The notes: a model not told the origin generated them from the sequence alone. Positions 1 through 8,820 are shown, numbered from the stretch's first letter. The stretch is DNA of 14,824 bases from Alphaproteobacteria bacterium (GCA_003250275.1 QKGW01000199.1:1-14824), one strand, 5' to 3'. Translations and numbers: made by a program.

Positions 1-56
1 CGTGTCGTCCGGAAGCCTTAGCGCAAACCCCGTGCCGAATTGAAAAACCCAAGGGA

Positions 57-89
57 ATCAAAGAAAAATCCGCCCACGTAGGGCGGATT
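57..89 (-). terminator. Intrinsic terminator of the gntR-acuI unit
   Basis: A perfect 9-bp inverted repeat (AATCCGCCC at 67-75 and GGGCGGATT at 81-89) encloses a 5-base loop. Read on the minus strand, the stem is followed by a T-rich run (TTTTTCTTTG), the classic Rho-independent layout. It lies about 40 bases past the acuI stop. On the plus strand the stem is followed only by a weak T-poor stretch, so it mainly serves minus-strand transcription. Confidence 0.85.
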
Positions 90-129
90 GTCGTGTTTCG
101 AATGCGACAAAAATCCGACAGTCGCGGGG

Positions 130-1122
130 TTACTTCCGCACGTCGACGACGATGCGGCCGCGGATCCGGCCTTCGAGGATGCGGTTCGCCGCGTCCGGCA
201 GGTCGGCGAGGCCGATGGTCTCGGTGACCGCGTCGAGGTGCGCCACCGGCAGTTCCTTGGCGAGGCGCGCCCAGGCGGCCTTGCGGCGCGGGATCGGGCA
301 CATCACCGAATCGATGCCGAGGAGGTTGACGCCGCGCAGCAGCAGCGGCAGCACGTTGGTTTCGAGCTTGATCCCGCCGGCGTTGCCGCAGCACGCGACC
401 GAGGCGTTGTAGCGCAGCTGGGTGACGAGGTTGCCGAGCAGCGCGCCGCCCGCGGCGTCGATCGCGCCGGCCCAGCGCTCGGGGTCGAGAGGCTTGCCGG
501 ACGCGGTTTCGAGCTCGGCGCGCGGCACGATCTCGGCGGCGCCGAGCGACTTGAGGTAGTCGGCCTGTTCGGGGCGGCCGGTGACCGCGGCGACGTGGTG
601 GCCGAGTCCGGCGAGCAGCGACACCGCCACCGAGCCGAGGCCGCCCGACGCGCCGGTGACCAGCACCGGACCGGCGCCGGGCACGAGGCCGTGGTCTTCG
701 AGCGCCATCACCGCGAGCATCGAGGTGAGGCCGGCGGTGCCGATCGCCATCGCGCGCGCCGCGGTCATCCCCTCGGGCAGCGGCACCAGCCACTCGCCCT
801 TGACCCGCGCGAGCTCGGCGTAGCCGCCCCAGCGGACCTCGCCGACGCGCCAGCCGGTGAGGATCACCGCGTCGCCGGCCTTGAAGCCGGCGTGCTCGGA
901 CCGCACCACGGTGCCGGCGAAGTCGACGCCCGGCACGTGCGGGTACTTGCGCACCAGACGGCCGAGGCCGTTGAGGATCATGCCGTCCTTGTAGTTGAGG
1001 TCGGAGTGGCTGACGGCGACGAGCACGTCGCCCTCGGGCAGGCGGTCCTCGGCCACCTGCTCGATCGCGGCGGCGACCTTGCCGTCGGTTTCGGTGAGAA
1101 CGAGGGCGCGGAAATCGGTCAT
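130..1122 (-). CDS. acuI: AcuI/YhdH-type NADPH-dependent acrylyl-CoA reductase (MDR-family oxidoreductase)
   Basis: Encodes 330 aa, the usual size of the AcuI/YhdH branch of zinc-independent medium-chain dehydrogenase/reductases. This branch reduces acrylyl-CoA to propionyl-CoA with NADPH, as in 3-hydroxypropionate/DMSP metabolism. The N-terminal catalytic GroES-like half carries SDLNYKDGM (about 40-48) and PHVPGVDFAGTV (61-72). The Rossmann half carries the nucleotide motif VTGASGGLGSVA (155-166) followed by VTGRPE, where an Arg after the second strand fits NADPH. There are no MDR zinc-ligand cysteines. The ATG at 1122 follows an AAAGGA-like ribosome site and overlaps the end of the upstream GntR gene by 4 bases (ATGA), so the two are co-transcribed and coupled. 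The longer upstream extension of this frame is a shadow of the regulator. The family call is firm. The substrate is inferred, since some YhdH members act as general quinone/enone reductases. Confidence 0.88.
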   Translation of the reverse strand: MTDFRALVLTETDGKVAAAIEQVAEDRLPEGDVLVAVSHSDLNYKDGMILNGLGRLVRKYPHVPGVDFAGTVVRSEHAGFKAGDAVILTGWRVGEVRWGGYAELARVKGEWLVPLPEGMTAARAMAIGTAGLTSMLAVMALEDHGLVPGAGPVLVTGASGGLGSVAVSLLAGLGHHVAAVTGRPEQADYLKSLGAAEIVPRAELETASGKPLDPERWAGAIDAAGGALLGNLVTQLRYNASVACCGNAGGIKLETNVLPLLLRGVNLLGIDSVMCPIPRRKAAWARLAKELPVAHLDAVTETIGLADLPDAANRILEGRIRGRIVVDVRK

Positions 1123-1874
1123 CGGGACGGTCCTTTCTTCGCTTCGGCTTCGGCGCGGTGGCGCATCGCCGCCGCATACTGGTCGCCGAGGTAGGTCATC
1201 AGGTCGGCGAGCACCGCCTCGGCGCGTGCGGCGTCGCGGGCGGAAATCGCGTCGTGGAGCGCCTGGTGGCGGCGCGCGATCTCGGTACGATTGCGTTCGC
1301 GCACGATCACCATGTTGGTGACCGGCGTCATCGCCTCGACCACTGCGTGCATCACCAGGCCGATCAGGCCGTTGCCGGTGGCGTCGACGATGGCGCGGTG
1401 GAAGCGCACGTCGGAGGCGCAGAACTCGGCGTCGGTGATCGCGGCGTTGGTCTGCACCGCGATCTCCTCGGCCATGCGCGCGAGGTGATCGTCGGTGCGC
1501 GCGGCGGCGGCGAGGCGGCAGCACAGGCCCTGAAGCTCGCGCCGCGCGGCGGAAATCTCCTCGTGGCCGAACGCACCCATGCTCACCATCAGCATCGCCG
1601 CGCCGGAAAGCGAATCCGCGAGTTCCGACGGCGCGGGGCGGACGACGAAGTTGCCGCCGGTCGGGCCGCGGCGCGAGCGCACGAGGTTCTGCGCGGCGAG
1701 GCGCTTCAACGCCTCGCGGATGGTCGGGCGGGAAACGCCGTAGCGCGCCGCGAGTTCCTCCTCGGTGGGAAGGCGTTCGTCGGCCTTGATCCGGCCTTCG
1801 AGGATCGCGGTGCGGATGCTGTCGGCGATCTGGCGCGCGACGCTGGTGGTGACGATGCCCTGATATGCGATCAC
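1119..1874 (-). CDS. GntR-family transcriptional regulator, FadR subfamily (FCD domain)
   Basis: About 251 aa. The N-terminal winged helix-turn-helix (roughly the first 75 residues) has the GntR signature LPTEEELAARYGVSRPTIRE and then a wing around GGNFVV. The C-terminal all-helical FCD effector domain keeps a D-x3-H metal-ligand pair (DVRFH) and a later RRHQALHDAI helix with further His. Such regulators usually bind small carboxylates and repress neighbouring genes. I prefer the GTG start at 1874 because AGGGAG sits 6 bases upstream; the ATG at 1907 (262 aa) has no visible ribosome site. It overlaps acuI by 4 bases. A FadR-type palindrome lies upstream at 1931-1949, which suggests autorepression of the regulator-acuI unit. 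The effector is unknown; a C3 acyl or carboxylate compound is a guess from the neighbour. Confidence 0.9.
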   Translation of the reverse strand: MIAYQGIVTTSVARQIADSIRTAILEGRIKADERLPTEEELAARYGVSRPTIREALKRLAAQNLVRSRRGPTGGNFVVRPAPSELADSLSGAAMLMVSMGAFGHEEISAARRELQGLCCRLAAAARTDDHLARMAEEIAVQTNAAITDAEFCASDVRFHRAIVDATGNGLIGLVMHAVVEAMTPVTNMVIVRERNRTEIARRHQALHDAISARDAARAEAVLADLMTYLGDQYAAAMRHRAEAEAKKGPSR

Positions 1875-1880
1875 CGTGGT

Positions 1881-1886
1881 CTCCCT
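1881..1886 (-). promoter_or_regulatory. Shine-Dalgarno deciding the GTG start of the GntR gene
   Basis: AGGGAG on the minus strand lies 6 bases before the GTG at 1872-1874. The alternative ATG at 1907 is preceded by GC-rich sequence without a purine-rich site. Confidence 0.6.
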
Positions 1887-1930
1887 GACTGGAACTCCGG
1901 CGAGCATAGCGGGGCCGCGAGGGCATTACA

Positions 1931-1949
1931 ATATTTGTTTGACAAATAT
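1931..1949. promoter_or_regulatory. Probable operator of the FadR-subfamily GntR regulator
   Basis: A perfect palindrome, ATATTTGT-TTG-ACAAATAT, with 8-bp arms and a 3-base centre. Its core TTGTTTGACAA fits the established FadR-subfamily operator pattern TNGTNNNACNA. It is an AT-rich island in GC-rich DNA, 57 bases upstream of the preferred gntR start and about 70 bases upstream of the divergent membrane-protein gene at 2018. It could therefore control both directions. A TTGACA hexamer (1939-1944, plus strand) lies inside it, but no good -10 box follows at 16-18 bases. Confidence 0.75.
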
Positions 1950-2017
1950 GCCAGGCGATTTTTCCGTGGCACGCCGCCGCCTACGCACCCATATCGCATC
2001 CCAGCAGGGGGCAGCCG

Positions 2018-2653
2018 ATGAACGGAACCTACTCGATGCCCGAACGCGTCGCCGACGCGATCGTTCACGCCTGCGGCGTGATCGCCGCGGTGGCGGCGAC
2101 AGCGGTGCTGCTCACCCTCGCGATCCAGAGCGGCGAGCCGCGCGGCATCGTCGCCGCGGCGATCTATGCCGCCGGGTTGGTCGCGAGCTTCGGTTTCTCC
2201 GCCGCCTACAACCTCTGCCCCGCCTCGCCGTGGAAGGAAGCACTGCGCCGCTGCGACCACGCCGCGATCTATCTCCTCATCGCCGGAACCTACACGCCGC
2301 TTTGCCTCGTCGCCCTGCGCGGCGGCGCGGGCATCGCGTTGCTCGCGGCGGTGTGGTCGGTCGCGCTCGGCGGCTTCGCGCTCAAGATCTTCTGCCCGCG
2401 CCGCTTCGAGCGCCTTTCGATCGCGCTCTATCTCGCGCTCGGCTGGGCCGGGCTGTTCGCTGCGGGCGCGATCGTGCGTGCGCTGCCGGTCGCGGCGCTG
2501 GTGCTGATCCTCGTCGGCGGCGTGCTCTACAGCGTCGGCGTGGTGTTCCACGTGTGGAACCGGCTGCGCTTCCAGAACGCGATCTGGCACGGCTTCGTGC
2601 TCTCCGCCGCCGCCTGTCACTACGCCGCGGTGGTGGCCACGGTGTTGCCCTGA
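2018..2653 (+). CDS. Hemolysin III / PAQR-family seven-helix membrane protein
   Basis: 211 aa, mostly hydrophobic, with about seven predicted membrane segments. Family landmarks are PERVADAIVHACG at the N-terminus, RRCDHAAIYLLIAGTYTP in the middle and the last-helix FHVWNRLRFQ-NAIWHGFVL region followed by a later His (ACHY). PAQR-like proteins hold a metal site formed by a Ser-x3-His, an Asp and a final His-x3-His. Here the first motif reads SAAYN, so the His is replaced by Asn. The role in bacteria is poorly defined; the hemolysin name is historical. The ATG at 2018 follows AGGGGG; an in-frame ATG at 2036 is possible. The gene is divergent from gntR and runs convergent into the binding-protein gene with a 1-base gap. 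No terminator hairpin is visible between them. Confidence 0.85.
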   Translation: MNGTYSMPERVADAIVHACGVIAAVAATAVLLTLAIQSGEPRGIVAAAIYAAGLVASFGFSAAYNLCPASPWKEALRRCDHAAIYLLIAGTYTPLCLVALRGGAGIALLAAVWSVALGGFALKIFCPRRFERLSIALYLALGWAGLFAAGAIVRALPVAALVLILVGGVLYSVGVVFHVWNRLRFQNAIWHGFVLSAAACHYAAVVATVLP

Positions 2654-2654
2654 G

Positions 2655-3464
2655 TCACTTCGGAATGTCGGCGTCGGCGAAGCCGAACGGCGCGATCGCG
2701 GTGCGGTGCGCGTTGGTGCCGAGAATCTCGCCCTGGGCGGCGTTCCACGCGCGCAGAAGGGCGGGTTGGTCGGGCGCGAAGACGAAGGCGATGTCGTGCG
2801 TCGGCAGGTCGCCCGGGCTATCCGACCGCGCCGCGACCGCTTCGAGGCCGTCGCCCACCATCGCCCGCACCGAGGGCAGCGCGAGCAGCAGCACGTCGGC
2901 GCGGCCGCGCGCGACCGTGTTGCGTCCCTCCTCGGTGGAGTTCACCCGCAGCACCCGCGAGGGCGAAAGACCGCGGCGTTCGAGGTCGCGCTCCTCGACC
3001 GAGCCGCGCAGCACCACCACCCGCGCGGCGGTGCGCACCAGAAGATCCTGCGGCGAATGGAGGTCGAGCGGGTTGCCCGCCTTGACCAGAAGCCCGAGCG
3101 AGACCCGCAGGTAGGGATCGGAGAACGCCGCCACGTGCCGCCGCGCGGCGGTGATGAACATGCCCGAGGCAGCAAGGTCGTAACGCCCCGCGCGCACGCC
3201 GGCGATGAGGTCGCCGAAGCTCGTGCGCACCCAGTCGATGCGGGCGATGCCGAGGCGCGCGACGACGCGCTTGGCGAATTCGGCGGACGCGCCGGTGACG
3301 CCGTCGCCGGTGTCGAAGGCGAACGGGGCGGCGCCGGTGTAGCCGACCCGGATGGCGTTCTCGGCGCGGATGCGCGGCAACGCATCCTCCGCCCGCGCCG
3401 GAGCAGCGGCGAGGGCGATGCCCACGGCGAGCGTGCAAACGAGTTTGGCGAATACGCGGCTCAC
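2655..3464 (-). CDS. Periplasmic substrate-binding protein, amino-acid/ectoine type (SBP_bac_3), paralog 1
   Basis: About 269 aa from the GTG at 3464. It begins with a signal peptide (hydrophobic core about residues 5-20, cleavage near APARA|ED), followed by a family-3 extracellular solute-binding fold: ENAIRVGYTGAAPFAF, WVRTSFGDLIAGVRAGRYDL, SGMFITAARRHVAAFSDPYL, and a late FVFAPDQPALLRAWN stretch. The repeated FGDLIxG and GMFIT motifs recall EhuB-like ectoine or polar amino-acid binders, but the ligand cannot be read from sequence. It is clearly homologous to its neighbour at 3547-4362 along its whole length. No permease or ATPase gene is nearby, so it may serve a distant transporter or a sensor. 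The start is uncertain: GTG 3476 is also possible, and the frame runs open to 3683 through the shadow of paralog 2. Confidence 0.85.
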   Translation of the reverse strand: MSRVFAKLVCTLAVGIALAAAPARAEDALPRIRAENAIRVGYTGAAPFAFDTGDGVTGASAEFAKRVVARLGIARIDWVRTSFGDLIAGVRAGRYDLAASGMFITAARRHVAAFSDPYLRVSLGLLVKAGNPLDLHSPQDLLVRTAARVVVLRGSVEERDLERRGLSPSRVLRVNSTEEGRNTVARGRADVLLLALPSVRAMVGDGLEAVAARSDSPGDLPTHDIAFVFAPDQPALLRAWNAAQGEILGTNAHRTAIAPFGFADADIPK

Positions 3465-3497
3465 GATCCGAAACACCTGCCCGAATTCGGTGCATTC

Positions 3498-3526
3498 ACT
3501 ATTGTGCGTACACCGGAAACGGGCAA
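3498..3526 (-). promoter_or_regulatory. Possible sigma70-type promoter before binding-protein paralog 1
   Basis: On the minus strand TTGCCC (3526-3521) and AATAGT (3503-3498) are separated by 17 bases. Each hexamer matches the consensus at only 4 of 6 positions. It lies in the 82-base gap between the two paralogs, about 35 bases upstream of the GTG. This could allow separate expression of paralog 1, but the match is weak. Confidence 0.25.
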
Positions 3527-3546
3527 GCGAAACCTTGGGGCAAATT

Positions 3547-4362
3547 TCAGTGCACGATATCCGCGTAAGTGAAGCCGAAGCGGGCGATCGCGGCGAGGTG
3601 CGCGGGCGAGCCGAGAACCTTTTGCTGCGCCTTGCTCCATTCCCCGGCGAGGCGCGGCTGATCCTTGGAAAACGCGATGCCAACCTGGAACGTCGGCAGG
3701 GCTCCGCCCGCGTCGGGCGCGAGCGCGACGGCTTCGAGCCCCGCCTCGTCCGCCATGCGCCGTACCGTCGGCAACGAGAGCGCGAGCACGTCGGCCGCGC
3801 CCGCGGCGACGCGGCGCATCGCGTCTTCCGCCGACGCGCGGCGCTGGATCCGCGAGGGTGACACGCCGCGCCGTTCGAGTTCGGCCTCCTCGACCGAGCC
3901 GGAGACCACGATGACGCGCGCGGCGGTGTTGACGAGCAGGTCGAAATAGGAGCGCACGCCGAGCGGGTTACCCTTTTGCACCAGGAAGCCGGGGACGACG
4001 CGCACGGTCGGCGGCGAGAAGATCGCGTGGCGGCGGCGTTCGTCGGTGATGAACATTCCCGCGGCCGCCACGTCGAAGCGGCCCGCGTCGAGGCCGGGGA
4101 GAAGGTCGCCGAAGCCGGTGCGCACCCATTCGATGTGCGGGATGCCGAGGCGCGCGGCGACGAGGCGCGCGAGTTCGGGGGATTCGCCGGTGACCGTGCC
4201 GCCGTCCTCGAAGGCGTAGGGCGCCTCGACGGCGTAGCCGATGCGGATCGTGCCCTCGGTGCGGATGCGCTGCCAGGCGTCGTCCGCCGCGTGCGCGACG
4301 CCGCAGACGACGGCCGCCGCGGCCAGCGCCGCGCCCAGACATTTTCCGAAGAGCCCCCGCAT
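3547..4362 (-). CDS. Periplasmic substrate-binding protein, amino-acid/ectoine type (SBP_bac_3), paralog 2
   Basis: 271 aa. The ATG at 4362 is preceded by GGGGA. A Sec signal peptide covers about residues 1-25 (cleavage near VAHA|AD). The mature part follows the family-3 binding-protein order: TEGTIRIGYAVEAPYAFE, WVRTGFGDLLPGLDAGRFDV, AAGMFITDERRRHAIFSPPT, FLVQKGNPLG, then VSGSVEEAELERRGVSPSRI and FSKDQPRLAGEWSKAQQ. It aligns without large gaps to paralog 1 downstream, so the pair arose by tandem duplication followed by marked divergence. The likely ligand is a polar amino acid or ectoine-like solute, by family only. It sits 61 bases downstream of a D-2-hydroxyacid dehydrogenase gene on the same strand, so the three genes may form one unit. 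No membrane transport component is encoded in the window. Confidence 0.87.
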   Translation of the reverse strand: MRGLFGKCLGAALAAAAVVCGVAHAADDAWQRIRTEGTIRIGYAVEAPYAFEDGGTVTGESPELARLVAARLGIPHIEWVRTGFGDLLPGLDAGRFDVAAAGMFITDERRRHAIFSPPTVRVVPGFLVQKGNPLGVRSYFDLLVNTAARVIVVSGSVEEAELERRGVSPSRIQRRASAEDAMRRVAAGAADVLALSLPTVRRMADEAGLEAVALAPDAGGALPTFQVGIAFSKDQPRLAGEWSKAQQKVLGSPAHLAAIARFGFTYADIVH

Positions 4363-4423
4363 CGTTCCCCGCCCGCAGTCCGTTCTTCCGATACTTCTCC
4401 GTTTCCGGTTGCCGGGCAAGGGG

Positions 4424-5350
4424 TTATTCGGCGGTGGCGTGGAGGCGGCGGCAGATGTCGAGGGCGGAACCGATGAGATTCTCGGCGGCCTCGGGGGTGC
4501 GGAAGGCGGAATGCGCGGAGAGGGTGACGCTGTCCATGCGGGTGAACGGATGGTCGGCGGGCAGCGGTTCGACCGCGAACACGTCCATTGCGGCATGGCC
4601 GAGCGCGCCGCGGTCGAGCGCGGCGATCAGCGCCGCCTCGTCGAGCAGCGCGCCGCGCGCGGTGTTGACGAGGATCGCGCCGGGGCGCATCCGCGCGATT
4701 CGCGCCGCCGAGAGGAAGCCGCGGGTCTCGTCGCAGAGCAGCAGGTGCAGCGACAGCACGTGGCTCTCCGCGAGCAGGGTGTCGAGATCGACGAAGCGCA
4801 CGCCGGGATGGTCCTTGGGCGAACGGTTCCAGGCGAGCACCTCCATGCCGAGGCCGAGCCCGGCGATTCGCGCGACCTCAGCGGCGATGCCGCCGAAGCC
4901 GAGCAGGCCGAGGGTTTTGCCCTTCAGTTCCATCGCCTCGGTGCGCAGCCATTCGCCGCCGCGGATGCCGCGGTCCATGCGCGCGAGCCCTTTGGCGGCG
5001 GACATCATCAGCGATACCGCGCATTCGGCGACGGCGGTGTCGCCGTAGCCCTTGATGATGTCGACGCTGATGCCGTGGGCGGCGAGAGCCTCGATGTCCA
5101 TGTAGCTGCGCGCGCCGGTGCCGAGAAAGACGACGTGGCGCAGGCCCTTGCAGCGCATCGCGATGTCGGTGGGGAGGTAGGTGTGGTCGACGAGGATGGT
5201 GTCGGCGCGCGCGGCGGCGATCAGCGACGGCAGGTCCTCGGGCTTGACCGCGGCGTCACGGTTGACCACGAGCGGCGCGTCGCCGGGGCGGTGCAGCCGG
5301 GTGGCGATCTGCGCCAGCGCCTCGGTCGCGTCGATGAACATGATGCACAT
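4424..5350 (-). CDS. D-isomer-specific 2-hydroxyacid dehydrogenase (NAD(P)-dependent)
   Basis: 308 aa. This cytosolic family interconverts 2-oxo acids and D-2-hydroxy acids. The catalytic triad is visible: Arg232 in VNTARGALLDE, Glu261 in DVFAVEPLP and His280 in LSAHSAFRTPE. The nucleotide loop reads GFGGIA (151-156), where the third Gly of GxGxxG is Ala. The following strand ends AWNRSP instead of an acidic residue, which suggests NADPH preference (inference). An alternating helical N-terminal substrate domain holds VVFLGTGARSYMD. The ATG at 5350 has AAGGAAGG about 7 bases upstream; a second ATG at 5341 is less well placed. The substrate is unknown: glyoxylate/hydroxypyruvate reductase and phosphoglycerate-dehydrogenase-like roles are both possible. 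It is upstream of, and co-directional with, the two binding-protein genes. Confidence 0.88.
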   Translation of the reverse strand: MCIMFIDATEALAQIATRLHRPGDAPLVVNRDAAVKPEDLPSLIAAARADTILVDHTYLPTDIAMRCKGLRHVVFLGTGARSYMDIEALAAHGISVDIIKGYGDTAVAECAVSLMMSAAKGLARMDRGIRGGEWLRTEAMELKGKTLGLLGFGGIAAEVARIAGLGLGMEVLAWNRSPKDHPGVRFVDLDTLLAESHVLSLHLLLCDETRGFLSAARIARMRPGAILVNTARGALLDEAALIAALDRGALGHAAMDVFAVEPLPADHPFTRMDSVTLSAHSAFRTPEAAENLIGSALDICRRLHATAE

Positions 5351-5370
5351 GCGCGGGCCTTCCTTCGATC

Positions 5371-5398
5371 AAAGAAACCGGGAGCTGCCCCGGGCTCC
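5371..5398 (-). terminator. Possible intrinsic terminator after nifA
   Basis: On the minus strand GGAGC (5398-5394) pairs with GCTCC (5385-5381) across a short loop, then CGGTTTCTTT follows. The stem is short and the T tract is interrupted, so this is a moderate call. It is the last of three hairpins after the nifA stop and lies before the dehydrogenase start, consistent with separating the two units. Confidence 0.45.
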
Positions 5399-5420
5399 GC
5401 ACAGGGCCGTGGCCCTGCGC
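5399..5420. repeat. Strong GC-rich hairpin in the nifA downstream gap
   Basis: CAGGGCC-GT-GGCCCTG is a perfect 7-bp inverted repeat with a 2-base centre (5402-5417). It extends to about 10 bp at 5399-5420 if one G-T wobble is allowed in the minus-strand RNA. Together with its neighbours it looks like a REP-type intergenic element or a transcript-stabilising structure. Only one copy is present in this window, so repeat status is not shown. Confidence 0.5.
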
Positions 5421-5427
5421 CCTCATT

Positions 5428-5467
5428 GTTTTGCGTGGCGCGCGATGGATCCCACGTCGCGCAAAAC
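5428..5467. repeat. Inverted repeat immediately downstream of nifA
   Basis: GTTTTGCG (5428-5435) and CGCAAAAC (5460-5467) form perfect 8-bp arms around a 24-base interior. This is the first of three inverted repeats after the nifA stop. It may be part of the 3' end structure of the nifLA mRNA. Confidence 0.45.
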
Positions 5468-5492
5468 CCAAACCGCCCGCAAGTTTTATGCC

Positions 5493-7093
<1,601 letters not shown>

Positions 7094-7094
<1 letters not shown>

Positions 7095-8737
7095 CAGACT
7101 CCATCCCCCCGGGTGATCATCGCTTCGTCTTCGCACGGCAGTCCGATGGCGATCCGGCAGCCCCCCTCGGGCCGGTTCCGGACGTCGATGGTGCCGCCGT
7201 GTTCGGTGAGAATGTTCTGGGCGATGGCGAGGCCCATGCCCGGACGGCCGCGCCAGCGCTTCCAGGCGCTGAAGAACGGCTCGAACATCTTGGCGCGGAT
7301 CGCGGGGTCGACGCCGGGGCCGGAATCGCTCACCGCGATCTCGACGCCGCCTTCGGTGCGGCGGGTCTCGATCACCACCGCGCGTTCGCCGGTGCCGGGC
7401 TCGCTTGCCGCGTCGACGGCGTTGTCGATCAGCACCTTCACCAGGGTGCGGAGCTGGCCGGCGCGTCCGCTGATCGCGGGCAGCACCGCGGTGGGCAGCC
7501 ACGAGAGCGCGACGCCCTCGGCGAGCAGGCGGTCGACCATGAAGTCCATCACCTCGCGCACCACCTCGTTGACGTTGAGCGGCAGCACCGGTTCGTGGAC
7601 CGTCTGCGGCACCGAATCGCGGAGGTGGGCGAGGGTCTCGTTGCCCGCCTGCTGGACGTCGCGGATCGCCGCGGCGAGGGCGGGGTTGGCGTTGCCCTGG
7701 CGGTCGAGCATGGTGCCGACCGCGCCGAGCATGTTGATCGGACCCTGAAGCTGGTAGACCGCGCCCTGCAGCACCTCGCGCATTCCCTGCGCCTGCTGGA
7801 TCTCCGCGGTGAGAGCGCGGATCGCCGAGGTCTTGGCCTGCTGGAAGGCGCGCATCCGCGCGGTGACGTCGAGGCAGACGAGCAGCAGCGCGCGCCCGGT
7901 GCCGGGTTCGTAGTAGCTGTCGATCTCGGGGCGGGCGACGTCGATCCACAAACCCGAGCAGGTGAACCAGCGCGGCCCGAGGCGGCGTCCGACCTCGATC
8001 TTGATCTCGACGCTGTCGAACTCGCGGCGCTCCACCAGGATCGAGGTGGCGTCGCCGTCGGCGACCGCCTTGAGGAATTCCCACGCCGGTTCGCGGCCGC
8101 CCATGTCGGCCATCAGCACCTTGTAGGCGTGGTTGTCGATCACGACCTTGCCGTGCTCGTTCAAGAGCGCCATCACCACCGGGGCGACGTCGATGATGTT
8201 CTCGATCAGCGCCTTCTGCGTCGCCACCGATTGTTCGAGGTTCATCTCGGCGGAGGCGTCGCGCTGAATGCCGAGGAAGTAGCCGCCGCGCCCCTCCTCG
8301 CCCGATACCGGCACCACCTTGAGATCGGCGAGGTAGGGCTTGCCGTCCTTGCGGCGGTTGAGCAGGCGGCCCTGCCAGATCTTGCCCGCACCGATGGTGC
8401 GCCAGAGGTCCTCGTAGACCCGCACCGGGGTCTTCTTGTTGGAGAGCAGGCTGTGATTCTGCCCGATCACCTCGGACGCGGAATAGCCGGTGATCTGCTC
8501 GAACGCCGGGTTGACGTAGAGAATCGTGCCCGAGGCGTCAGCCACGGAAATTCCCGAAAGCAGCGCCTCGACGGTATCGAAGAACAATCCCGGGGGTAGG
8601 TCGGGGTGCGGTCGAGTCGCGTCCTGCCCGGCGATTTCCACCGTTGTCGCACCCCCTGCGACACCCCCCGCATTCTCACCCGAAGTCTTTGCCATTTCAG
8701 TGGTTTTTCCGCCATTGGCGGATTCATCACGATGCAT
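7094..8737 (-). CDS. nifL: NifL, redox- and nitrogen-responsive anti-activator of NifA
   Basis: 547 aa from the ATG at 8737 (GAGGA 7 bases upstream). The open frame extends to TTG 8788, and ATG 8695 is another option. Domains: PAS1 (about 53-165) with VNPAFEQITGYSASEVIGQN and LLNRRKDGKPYLADL, the flavin-binding NifL-type PAS; PAS2 (about 176-295), starting KALIENIIDVAPVVMALLNE; a helical dimerisation segment (about 310-375) containing YQLQGPINML; and a GHKL ATPase-like domain (about 425-535) with an N-box Asn439, DSGPG (471-475), FEPFF and GRPGMGL. Known NifL proteins hold FAD, bind ADP and inhibit NifA under oxygen or fixed nitrogen. The helix that carries the phosphoacceptor His in kinases has none here, which fits regulation by protein contact. 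No -24/-12 promoter is visible upstream, so expression is probably not NifA-driven. Confidence 0.95.
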
Positions 8738-8744
8738 ACCGCCA

Positions 8745-8749
8745 TCCTC
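8745..8749 (-). promoter_or_regulatory. Shine-Dalgarno supporting the nifL ATG at 8737
   Basis: GAGGA on the minus strand ends 7 bases before the ATG at 8737-8735. The alternative starts at 8788 (TTG), 8767 (GTG) and 8695 (ATG) have weaker or poorly spaced sites. Confidence 0.55.
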
Positions 8750-8803
8750 GCCGATTTTCCCCGACACACTCGCAAGATATATGCCCAAAAACCTAATCGC
8801 GCA

Positions 8804-8820
8804 CGAAACTGGCAGTTTCG
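8804..8820. promoter_or_regulatory. Perfect palindrome in the nifL upstream region
   Basis: CGAAACT-GGC-AGTTTCG has 7-bp arms and a 3-base centre. It lies 67-83 bases upstream of the nifL ATG, where an operator or activator site would be expected. It does not match the NifA, Fnr/Anr or NtrC consensus as I know them. No confident -35/-10 pair could be assigned around it. Confidence 0.4.

Noticed and set aside
1..56. Possible tail of an upstream plus-strand gene ending at 19-21 (frame reading RVVRKP then stop).
   Set aside because: Only six codons are visible, with no way to tell it from chance. Nothing else is recognisable before the acuI terminator.
88..2021. Long plus-strand open frames (88-1194 and 1158-2021) opposite acuI and gntR.
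   Set aside because: The translations are Arg/Ala/His/Gly-rich low-complexity products typical of antisense frames in GC-rich DNA. The minus-strand genes have full family motifs.
2584..2600. TGGCACGG...GTGC resembling a sigma54 promoter inside the hemolysin III gene.
   Set aside because: The GG and GC are 11 bases apart instead of 10, and the site lies within coding sequence.
3465..3683. N-terminal extension of binding-protein paralog 1 up to 3683.
   Set aside because: It overlaps paralog 2 out of frame and has no signal-peptide features. A proper signal peptide begins at the GTG 3464.
8647..8665. TGT...ACA pair near the nifL start, as a possible second NifA site.
   Set aside because: The spacing is 13 bases rather than 10, and it lies inside nifL.
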